From Motacilla alba alba (lineage: Eukaryota > Chordata > Aves > Passeriformes > Motacillidae): 64,000 nucleotides of DNA. A program made the position numbers and the translations under genes. The notes under the pieces were generated by a model. It saw nothing but the letters and a program-made list of their open reading frames with translations, was not told the DNA's origin and searched no databases. The stretch spans positions 51,707,666 through 51,771,665 of the forward strand of contig NC_052018.1 of assembly GCF_015832195.1 (NCBI RefSeq). Reading direction: 5' to 3'. Of this stretch, positions 38,541-49,071 are shown in pieces; position 1 is the stretch's first letter; the number at the start of each line of letters is the position of its first letter.

Positions 38541-41185
38541 ACTGCAATATTAAACAGGCATTATCATACATTCCTTTGAATGAAGAACTTAGAAAAAAAA
38601 TCCCTCCAAAAATTGCTGCCCTGGTCTATTTTTATTCTATAGTTTGCTACTTCCACTTTAATTAATCTAATTTTATTACTATATTGAATGTTGAAAGAAA
38701 ATAAGGTCTTTATGGTTCCATCCTGATTCATTGAACTGCATCACATAGTTCACTGTCAATACAGAAAACATAAAACTGTTCCTGGATTCATTCTGTCTTT
38801 TCATATGCTCTTAAAATTGTCTGTCTGCTCTTAAAAGTTTTTCTTCTAGAGCTCAGTTGGAACCACCTGCCTGGGAGATAAAGTGCATTTCCTTAGGCTT
38901 AAAATCAGCTTCTGATAGACTGCAGCCAGACCTCATTTCTTACAATTTTTTCAACTTAATTTTTCCTGATGTTTCTCCAGATCATGATTTTTTCTTATTA
39001 ACTCCTCTCCTAATGGTAGCACACCACCTGGGGTGCTTCAACACTTCATTTCTACTTGGGCTGTGTATTCTGGTTCAGTGATGCAGGTTGATTCCCATTC
39101 ATCAGTAGCACAGTATAATGCCTTCCTGAGCAAATCCCCTACTTTCCTAATGTACCAAATTACTGAAGCCAATTTTGGCCGCCTCTTCACATTTCTTAGG
39201 CTGATCAGTGACTCTTGAAACCTCTCTTTGGCTTTATGGAGCAGCAGCAGACCTTCCTACCTGTCTTATTTTTATTACACGCAAACTAAACTGAAAAGGA
39301 GCAACCCAGGTGCCTAAGCAGGGGCATCAGAGGAATACACAACATATATCAGAGGCTGGGCAGCTAGGCTCTGTGATTAATGGGAGACATTTCAGGACTG
39401 GCAGCTGGAGAACACTCAGGATACTTTAAAGCACTAGATACATGTTTTTAGGCTCTCAAATGACTCTGCATAATTCCTGCTCTGAAAGAATGTTTTATTG
39501 CAGTTGAATGAAACTAAAACCACTCAGTCAAAAATACACATTTGATTTTTTTTATTCAGTTATTTTAATGGTCATAGTTGCAATGTCTATTCTAATTGCA
39601 ATGTATAAACTTGACAAAATGTGTCTGTGTATGATTAGGTCTTCTGAAAAATCACAATAAATGTTTGAGCTATGGCGAAAAAATTTAAGGCACAGAATGT
39701 CAGAAAAGAGCCCATTGGTTCTAGTTAACATGGAAGAAAAACTTTTAACACAGTCATTCTTTATGAATATGCTGTGGTCCTGCATTGGATGGAGGTAAGG
39801 AAACATTATTAAAATATACACACTCATGCTCTTTAAGCTTTACTTCTCTTTAAGCTCCCTTCAGCCAGAGGAGTTAAATAGCACTATACTATTATTAGAG
39901 AATTTAATTTTCTGGTCTTTGTATTGCTGAGCTATTTTAATTTCCTGATAGTACCAAAATATAGACACTTTGAAATTTCAGGTTTCACTTTCTTGAAATT
40001 GTGAAAGTATTTTTTGTAGAATCCAGGCTTTCAGAGGATGTCCTTTTTTCATAAAAGATGATCCCAATCTTGAAGGGAGAGTGCTGGCGGAATGAATATT
40101 GACTTGTATTAATGTTGGAAATAAAGTAAGGCTGAAGCATAATTTTCTTTCAGTGAAGCAATGAAAACGAGAAGAGATGCTTAAAAAATGCTAATGAAGG
40201 ACTCAATTATGAAGAAACTTCAAGACTCAAAGCACCCAGGAAATTGCCACTTATTCATATTGCAGTGAAACACATTTGGTCCTATTGGGTAATTTTTTTT
40301 TTTTCCATGAGCCAAAGACATCATTATTTCAACTATTTCATAGCCTTGACTCCCACACACAGCTGCACTGGTATTTGGGGTTGGATGTGCAGGAATAAGC
40401 AACACTGTGGTAAATATCTCATCTTTGCCAAACGTGGTTAGAAAAAGAGAAGAACCTGGTGTATCTTGGGAGAACATGGAAAATATGTAGGAAAAGTTGG
40501 ACCCACGATGACTTCTGTGCTCAAGGCTTTGTTCATGAATGCTATCTACCCTTATATGTTGTTTAATCTGTTCTGCTCAATGGAGAGATTATACACACAA
40601 AAAAAATTGAAGCCTTATTCTCCTTGGAACAAGGTTTTTGTCTGTGAAGTGACATGTCTGTATTAGACAAAGCCCAGTAACAGAGGTGATTAGGTGATAA
40701 CTCTATTCTGAGTATTTTCACATTCTACTTTGAGATAAAGCAGCATTTAAAAAGGATGAAGCTACTAATGATAACTAGGTGTGTTCATGGCATGTTCTTG
40801 ATAAGAGCAGAGCTCCTGTCCCTTGTTTTTGCTATGGTTCCAGGCAAAGACATCTGAAAAGATTTGACTAATGTAGTGACCGGTGTTACCTCACACTTGT
40901 TCCATTTATAGACTAGATGAAGAACTGTTTGCTAGTGTCTCTATCATTAATGACAAACACAAGCCCACAGAACTTCTAAATTATTAACTGCCTTATCAGC
41001 AACTCAGTTGGGAATTTCACTGGGTCATGAATGCCGACAGGTTGTCAGGGAAACAGGAATAACTTAAACAACTGCCTAGGTTGGAAGATGAAATCTTTTT
41101 ACATTGTTTTGGTGTCTATTAGCTGAGCTGCATTTGCAAATGGAAAACACAGTCTTTTTTTTTATTCAATACAGGCAAATTGAAG

Positions 41186-41335
41186 AATCACAGAATGGTT
41201 GAGGTTGGAAGTAACCTTTAGAGACCATCTAGTCCAAATCCCTGCTCAAGCAGGTTCACCTAGAGCAGGATGCACAAGATCGCATCCAGGCAAGTGTTGA
41301 ATATGTCCAGAGAAGGAGGTTCCACAACCACTCTT
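41186..41335 (-). mobile_element. CR1 LINE 3' end, antisense
   Basis: About 150 bases. The left edge is 'aatcacagaatggttgaggt' followed by 'tggaagtaacctttagagac' and 'catctagtccaaatccctgc', the reverse complement of the CR1 3' UTR and terminus. It also includes the last codons of ORF2 (minus strand PPSLDIF and LDAIL). It is strongly 5'-truncated at about 41335. Confidence 0.9.
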
Positions 41336-42057
41336 TGCAGCCTTAGACAATTTAGGTTTTAATTTAGAATCTTGATCTATAGGTTCTGGTTTGATTAATG
41401 AGAAACTCCTTGGATTTTCATCATTCTCCTCTTCCCTCATCTTTTTTCCTGTTCTAACCATTCATTAAAATATTCCTTTGATATCTTGGCAATTTGCAAA
41501 CAATTAATAGTGTTATGAAGCTCTCTTTAGCTTCCAAGTATGGTGAGCCAAAATTCAAGGTGATTCAGGTGTCATCATTTCTGCTTAGACTTTCATTTAG
41601 TCTGCCTCCTTTGCTAGCCAGATGCCCTTCAGGACCAGTAATTGGTACTTCCAATGGCTGAGGCAGTTTCCTTTTGTTCTGGGTCATAAAACAACCACCT
41701 GGAAAGGCAAGTTGAGAATCATAGGCAGCAAAATAAAATGCTGTGTTTGACTGGAAGTAAGATTCAGTCTAGGATTTGGAGAGATGGGGTTGTGATTGGC
41801 AGGAGGACTTTCCCACCTGCATTAGCACTTAGGCTGTAGAATGCTGTAAAATGGATTCTATAGCTCTAAAGCTCTCAAAACTCTCATTGACATGCTCATT
41901 AGAATGATTGCTGGTCCATGAAGCTTACCTGTTCTTCTGAGTATTTGCTCATCTGGAAACTATCCTTCTGGAAGAGGGCTAAAGCAACTGTTACCAAAGA
42001 ATGTTTGTATTTCAAAACTTCATCTGCTAGGATAACTGGTCACTCTCCATCTGTTTG

Positions 42058-42092
42058 TTTTTGGTTTTTTGTTTTTGGTTTTTTTTTTTTTT
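42058..42092. repeat. T/G-rich low-complexity tract
   Basis: Runs of T broken by G or GG, ending in T14 (42079-42092). Confidence 0.9.
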
Positions 42093-43466
42093 CTGGTTCC
42101 TAGTGTGTATGCTAGCACTAGTTAGAAAGATGAGGCAAAAGTTTTTCACTCACTGGTTTTTCACTCATTTGTCCCATGACTGGACTGGTAGAGAGCAAGA
42201 CAATATATGACCATCAGTGACTATAAATCAGTATTCACCAAATATTAAAGGATCTGTTATGTCTTGAAGTTTTTTGTGTTAAATAAGAGCAATTGTGCCA
42301 CTGAACATTTATGAATACAGGTATAACTCTCAAATCTCGAACAGAATAATCTAGATTTTTATGGGACAGTTTGCAAAAAGTACAGCTGGTGGGAAGGGAC
42401 TGGAATCAAAGGGCATGCAATAACCTTTGACCAGCAAAATATCAAATATAAGGTTTTAAAGTTTTAGCTGTCTTCAGAATTTCAGATTCAACCATGTTAC
42501 ATTTACACAGCAGGCCCTTATGTTACCTGAAGCCAGGTTTTCCTGAATTGTCATCATTGTAGATAGAATACTTACCAAAGTATTTTTTTCTCTTCCTTAT
42601 TCTTGTATAAAATTTTGTACCAGTCTGATATTCTTGGAGTGGACAGATTAAAATACATGGGAAAACTATGTCCTTAGTGGTGATCTTGACCACTCAAATG
42701 TACAATAGAGAAAAGAATACATTGCTGTTGTGACTATTCCAAGTCACTGATTCTCTTTTCTCACCCCGTTATGTACTTCCTTTGCAGTGCTTGAAGGGCT
42801 GAGCTTGCCATCAGCATGATTCTGCTGTATTTCTATGTCTTAGTGTTGCCCTAACAATGGAGAACAACTTGACTTATTTCACTCAACTGGTTTCCTAGAG
42901 CCCCTCTATACTTACTGAAGGGAAACAAGCACAAGGAAGCAGTTTGTTCCATCCCACAATGTAAATACCTCCTTTTGGAGCAAGTCTGCTGACTTAATGA
43001 CATATCCTTCTATCAGTTCTGATAACTGAAGTGTTTAATTCTACGTCTGGGCAGATTAAATGCACCAAAATGACAAAGTGTAGGTAAAATTATAGCTTTT
43101 ATTTGGATAGGAGAATAAAGCATTGCTCAATCAGACTTTCTCAGATCCCAAAGAATTTTATTGTGGGTTAGAAAGCTTGAATAAAATTAATATTCCATGT
43201 AGAAATCTACTATTTCACATAACAGAAATCTATTATATATTGTGATATATACATTACTGGATTCTCCTTCAGCTGGGCTTCTTTTCTGTTAATATTTTTG
43301 GGTTTTGTTTGTTTGCTTGTTTAAACAATGTTATCCCACCCATGGTCACTAGAAAAAAAAATCACTTTCTTCCCTAGACGTCTCAAACCCTCTTCTTCTA
43401 GAAAAAGTGTACTTCCTCATCTTTCTGAAGTGTAGGAACAAATTCCCTTTTACATTTATTAGAAGA

Positions 43467-43554
43467 TTTAAAAAAACAAACAAACAAAAAAACCCATCTG
43501 CAGCTCCTTTTGGTTTGTGGGGTTTTTTTGGTTTTTTTTGGTTTTTTTTTTGTT
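43467..43554. repeat. Opposed A/C-rich and T/G-rich tracts
   Basis: An A/C-rich stretch (43467-43494, acaaacaaac pattern) is followed about 25 bases later by a T/G-rich stretch (ggttttttttgg pattern, to 43554). 'caaaaaaaccc' and 'gggtttttttg' are exact reverse complements, so the two tracts can pair as a hairpin. Confidence 0.85.
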
Positions 43555-43832
43555 CTTTTACAAGCAAACCTTTTACAAATGAAACACCAATAAAATGAAC
43601 TCTATGTTGCCTGTTAGTAAAATGGGGAAGCAAAACTATACCCCATAGTATTCAGGATCTTCAAATTCATTTTTCTCTATTTCAAAGTAGTGGTTTTTAA
43701 CTGCTCATGACAGCATTATAAAGATTGGCTTCTGAAGGGGGGAATAAAGCTTTCATTTTTTTCCACTCATATTCTGTCTGCCATCAGTTTATGGTTCAGA
43801 AACACAACCATTTTGCTCTTCAGGACTTAATT

Positions 43833-43864
43833 AATTTGATGCACTGTCACAGTGCATTCAAATT
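43833..43864. repeat. Short hairpin with one bulge
   Basis: ATGCACTG and CAGTGCAT flank a three-base loop (tca). The stem extends outward with aatttg/caaatt across a single bulged T. The three-base loop and 14-bp stem are too small for a microRNA precursor. Confidence 0.85.
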
Positions 43865-44409
43865 ATCAAAGTCTCATTCTTGCCCTAAAATATGGTATTG
43901 AAGTGAGAATACAGATCTGCTTGCATTTCATGGATAGCTTAAAAACACTGAGCTACAAAACTGCAGATGAAATTACTCAGTTTCTTCCTGTAGGTGATTA
44001 TCTTTTTTCCCTTCCTACCAGGTATTGAACTATTATTTCCCTGTAGGTTGATTGTTTTCCCTCTTTCTATCTAGTCAAAAGCTTCAATTTTTTATTCTCC
44101 ATAGTGATCACTTAAACTTGGGGCACTGGAGCTTTCACAGCCAAAGAACTGCTTTAATATCGTATACAGTTAGAGGAAGCTACAAAAGCCTTGCATACAA
44201 TGGGAACTCAAAGAAGAATGCAAATATATTTACTAGTGGCTTTTAATGGGACCTCCTTTGGTAAATGAAGATCATATTATCAAATGGACTTTGATTTCTT
44301 TTATTTTTTCAGAGTAGTACTATCACTGAAATTTAACACATGCCATTCATACCAGCCCATAACTCTGGTAACCTTTACAATAAAATTGTCGATTAAAGAG
44401 GAGCTAGAC

Positions 44410-44440
44410 TATATATGCATGTAGGAACAGTGCATATATA
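44410..44440. repeat. TA-rich perfect hairpin
   Basis: TATATATGCA (44410-44419) and TGCATATATA (44431-44440) are exact reverse complements separated by 11 bases. Confidence 0.85.
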
Positions 44441-45478
44441 CAATGTATATATGATCAACGGGTCATCAACTTCTGATTTTTTCTGAAATCTTCATGATTG
44501 TCTACTCCCTCAAGTTTTCTATGCCCTGCAGAGATATTCCTCAGCGCCTAGTGTGACTCAGGGGGCAACCTGGTGTTACTGGGTAACAGTAACAATTATT
44601 TATTTTAAAACACACACACAATATCAGTTGATACTTCAGCTTGCCTCCAGTAGTGAATAAATGGTGAAATGTTTTTGCCCTATATAAAATAACAACTTGC
44701 ATGACTTTAGTGCCCTTCATGTTTTGTTTCCAGCACTCAATCTCTGTTACTGAAGAACAGCACCTTATGGAAAGAGAATAACTCAGTATCTAATTAGAAT
44801 TACTGATTTTCAAAGCTGATAAACACCTACTAAGGATCAGGAGCTGCAGAGGTCTTCAGGCAACTTAATACCATGAATATGCTCACTTATATGCAGTCAA
44901 CAATAAGTGCTCTCGTGTCAGTTGCTAGTGTCTCTGAGTTTGTGTCTCTGAACCTCTTGGTGGTTTTGGTTGGTTGGGATGTGTCCCCAGAACCAGTGAT
45001 TTTTTTGTCCAAAAAAGTTAAAGTGGCTTATTCTCCAGTAGTGGTGGATTAAATCCCTTTGCGAAGAAGTTTTTGTTGTGTCAACTGATACCAACTACTC
45101 AAGAGTAACTGGAGTGATAGAAAAACAGGGTAATAAAAAAAGATCATTAAATAAAGGAAATTTTTAAAAGTAGTTTAAAGAGTAATTTTATATGCATTAC
45201 TAGACCTTGTTGGATGATGATTAGGGAAGAATTTTCTCATTTGTTTCTGTTTAGACATTTGCTGCAAAAGAAGGGAAAGATACTGTGAAGTACAAACTGA
45301 TGATTGTAGGTCTTGCAAGGTCTGCATGAAAAGCATGATATGTAGCACAAGAATGCTAATGATCAAATGTCTGAATTTTGTGTGGCAAAGACTAAGAAGT
45401 TGCACAGATGAAGAGAGATAATATGAGAAAGGAATGTTTTCTGTACTAGCATTTAATATTCAAGACTATATAGCATGC

Positions 45479-45656
45479 ATATAATAGCTTACAATAGAAT
45501 ATATATTATATATATTATATATAAAATTATTTTATATTTATTACAATATATAATATATATAAAATAATATATAATAATATATATAATTATATAGAGAGTA
45601 TATATATGTATATATATCATATATGTATATATATTGTATATATAATAGCTTACAAT
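45479..45656. repeat. TA-rich array between 17-bp direct repeats
   Basis: About 144 bases almost wholly of A and T (tatata, ataata and atatgtat variants) are bounded by two identical copies of ATATAATAGCTTACAAT at 45479-45495 and 45640-45656. The array can fold back on itself in many registers. Confidence 0.9.
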
Positions 45657-46872
45657 CCAGCAAACTTTTTAAGAACAGGCAGTATCATTTTTCTAATACT
45701 ACAGAAATGAACTGTGCTATTAGTTCGTAGCTCAAATGTTGAGTCATCAGCAGCCGGAAGATTTCAAGGGAAAGCAGTGGTGTCTGGCAAATATTTGGAT
45801 TAGAGGGACCATTGGTGCCTTGATCCATGTGTGCCTACTTCAAAAAAGGCTCCCAAGAGCTTTTTATTGTACTTACAAAACTGCTGAAAATACTTTTATT
45901 TCTATATCACACTGCTTATGCAAAATAGAGAAATAGGAGTTTTACCAGTTTTATGAGTTATAATTTCCATATTTACAGATCGAACTCAATAAATATGTAT
46001 TTCTATCATCATCAGTAATTAATTTTTGTCTGCCTAGCATAGTAAAATGTTCCAGCTTGGCATGTTTAATATCTTTTACTTACGACTAATTATCAAAGTG
46101 ACAATATTCACTTATTTCAGTTTTATGCAGGGAAATGGCATTATGGCAAAATGCTCATTTATCATTAAAATGGGTAGTTGAGGAGGTTGTTTCTTCATTT
46201 TATAATCCTTTCAAATTTCATATTACATCATATTAATAACATGTTGCACTCCTATTCTTGCAGCTACTTTTGGGCAGTCAGGAGACATCCCAGTTTATAA
46301 TCCATATACTCTTTGATCCTTGGCACTCACTATATGACTGCTTCTCTTCCTGGAACTAATTTGGAGGGTTAAAAGGATCAGGATCTTTGCCATCATTTGT
46401 TCTACTATATTAAAGGATAAATAAGTGAATAAAATTGTGCTCTGGCAGTTTTCAATTCAGACCTCTATGAAAGTGACATGTTCCTTGCTTCTGTCAAAAT
46501 TTGGAAGTTTTTCTTTATCTGCTGGAGTTCCTAAACTGGCAATAGACATCTAGGCCGATAGTAAGGAGTTCTTGGACTGAGGCCTGTAACAAAATTTTCT
46601 GTTTCTTTTCCATTTTTTTTCTCAGTTTCGTGTATAGAAAATACTATTGTGTATTTGTTAAAGACTTTGAGAAAACTTTTTGACTTCCAGTGAGAAAAAG
46701 GATTTTTACTTTTGACTAAAGAGGCATTTCCTGGTGCTGTGTGTGTCTTCACTTTTTTTTTTTTAGCTTTCTTTTTGAAATTCTAAGAGAGCTTAGCAAC
46801 CATCTGACTCCAAGGATGTATCCTACTGGGCAGTTGTACTTGCTTTTAAATTTGAACAGTTGAGGCTTTTGG

Positions 46873-46892
46873 TTTTTTTTTTTTTTTTTTTT
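46873..46892. repeat. Poly-T tract, 20 bases
   Basis: An uninterrupted run of 20 T, followed by a pyrimidine-rich stretch ending 'ccccctag', which resembles a splice acceptor; no exon was recognised after it. Confidence 0.9.
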
Positions 46893-48677
46893 GTTTATTT
46901 GTTTGCTTTTCCCCCTAGGGGATGGCATTCATTGTTACATTCTGCTGTCTTTACAAAAGCTTCAGTTGGCCTCCAGTTTGGCTCTAGTCCACACAGACAC
47001 ACTCTTTAGCATCTGAGAGGAACAGCCTCAGGATATCTAAAAACACCTCTATAGGAGATAGTTTGCCTCCTAATCTCCCTTTTCTTATATAGATGGGTCA
47101 TATAGCTGACCCTTCAGGAAGCTTCTTATATCTGTAATTAACTAAAGAATGATAAGGTGGAGTAAAGAAATTAGGATACTTGTTTGGCCATGCCAGAATG
47201 GCAATACTGAATGGCAATTTACAGAATGAAAATACTCTTTTAGGGGCTGGAGCCCTATTCCATGGACACACATTAAATGGTAAGGCTCTGGCCCATGAGC
47301 TTTCTCTGTTGAACAGAAAACCAGGCTTGGTTCATGGTGGTGGTTGGTAGCAATGAGATATGGACCCATGGAAATATACCCCAGTGCTAATTGTTTATTG
47401 CAGTCCTGTCAGAAAAATTAAATATTATTGACAATGAAATTCATACTTTGGGTCGTATCTGTTTGGACGAAATGAATCAGTTTCTACTTTTTGTTATCAT
47501 ATATGTTTGTTCTTGTCTGAACAACTACTGCAAACCTCAGGCACAAGAGCTTAATTTTTACTGATAAAATACGGGGATGGTAACCTAGTAACTTTTGTCT
47601 CAGAGGCTTAAAAATGAGGCTAAGTGGTTTTTTTATGGTGGTAGTGATTATAGTGTTTCAGCTTATTCTTTTTAAATTGCATTTAACTCATTTTTAAGGA
47701 ATCAGAATTTATATAATGCAATACTCAAAATAACTAAACCAAGATCAGGGTTGCTACACAAATTCCTTTCCTTTTTTGCCTGTTTCTCCCCACCCAATGT
47801 GTAAACAGTATGTAAAAATGTTAGCATTGTCATGAAAATCCAGCATGTGCCTAGGTTCTGTTTATCTCATTGCCAATTCCAAAGAATACAATATTTAGCC
47901 AGTGAATTCTCTCCTTTCTATAGATATCTTGATATACACAAGGAATGTGGAATGGTTTTGTTTCTAATTCATCAGATATTTAATTCTCTTACTTGTATAA
48001 GTAATTAATGGATTTCTTGTTTTTTTTTTTTCTTTTTCTTCTTTTTGAAAGAGTTGGAGTCTGTAAAAAATCTCATTCAAGGCCACAGCATGACTTTAAT
48101 GGATTTCAATAGCTACTCAGTCTTTAATCAGTATTACATTTTGAAGGAAGCATCCAGATTTTTTTGCTAACAAAATTTTCAGTACAAAAATTTGAACTAC
48201 AATTTCTGACTGTGTCTTGTCTATTGAAAACATTTTGCCAAGTGTGGTGTCCTACTGTAAAGCAAAACTTTTCATTTAGAAAAAAATTCATCTGAACATA
48301 CTTTCCTGAGAAAACAGCCATTTCTAGGAAAAGATTAAAATCTTCCAACAGTCACCTTCACCTAACTATTTTGTTGTGTTATGTTGGAAGCACTTTTGGA
48401 GAGATGCGAAGAGAAAGGAGAAAAACCCTTTTGAAGACTTGATTTTGGGTATTTTCCCCTTTGCCCATTGCTTCTTAGACATCAAATTTTCTTCATAAAA
48501 ATGAATTTTTTTTTCTTATTTACATGACTAAATTAACATCATCTAGGAATGAATTAATAGTACTAAATAGAAGGACTGTTGAAGTACAGCCACTCATCTA
48601 TGTTTTGGAGCTCATGCCTTGTTTTATTTATGAGCGATGACAAACAAGTAGAGATCATGTTGTCCTTCCCAACAGAT

Positions 48678-49071
48678 TGTTGTGATTTAGGAATGCTGCT
48701 CCCTAGCTTGGTGGTCCCACTAAGATTCTCCAAATCACCAGAGCATGCCACTTCCTTGCTCCCCCACTTTCCCCTCCCTCTGCAGGGGGTTGGAGAAGAG
48801 AGTTGGAGGCACAAAAGAAAAACATCATGGATTAAGACAAGAACGATTTACTGGAACAGTATTGATGAAGGGTACAAGAAAATAGCAATTTACACCAAGA
48901 AAGCCCCCAGAAACCAACAACACCCAATGGCTTTGCCTGCCAGGCTCACTCAACCAGAAGGAACCCCTTCTCTTCACACCTGACAGTGATGTGAGGTAGG
49001 ATAGAATAACATCCAAGCCATTCACCTTGGCTGCTGCAAAAATGAACCCAGTCCTGGCCAGAACCAGCACA
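48678..49071 (-). mobile_element. Solo ERV LTR with 5-bp target duplication
   Basis: On the minus strand the LTR begins TGTGCTGGTTCTGGCCAGGA and ends '...attcctaaatcacaaca', giving TG...CA ends and a length of 394 bases. The 5-base sequence CAGAT directly precedes (48673-48677) and follows (49072-49076) it, a target-site duplication. Five bases fit ERVL-like integration. An AGTAAA (minus strand, 48847-48852) could be a variant polyadenylation signal. No retroviral coding sequence or second LTR lies alongside, so it is a solo LTR left by recombination between two LTRs. It has no coding capacity. Confidence 0.75.

Larger units (their letters stand above)
25623..41185. other. Long non-coding stretch, no gene seen
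   Basis: About 15.6 kb without a supported exon. It holds two A/C-rich tracts (26701-26838, 36716-36908), a C-rich tract (30658-30676), T24 (38517-38540), T12 (40293-40304) and a CpG-retaining candidate conserved element (35120-35530). Open stretches such as 28632-28925 (minus), 32228-32617 (plus), 37320-37628 (plus) and 39552-39827 (minus) show no recognisable domain. Confidence 0.55.
41336..48677. other. Non-coding sequence with simple repeats
   Basis: About 7.3 kb without a supported gene. It holds a T/G-rich tract (42058-42092), an opposed A/C and T/G tract pair (43467-43554), a hairpin (43833-43864), a TA-rich hairpin (44410-44440), a TA-rich array (45479-45656), T12 (46753-46764), T20 (46873-46892) and T12 (near 48020). 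Open stretches have no known domain. Confidence 0.55.

Noticed and set aside
43833..43864. microRNA precursor
   Set aside because: The loop is three bases and the stem about 14 bp, too small for a Drosha/Dicer substrate.
46873..46920. Splice acceptor-like T20...ccccctag
   Set aside because: A good polypyrimidine-AG pattern, but no open, exon-like sequence with a donor follows.
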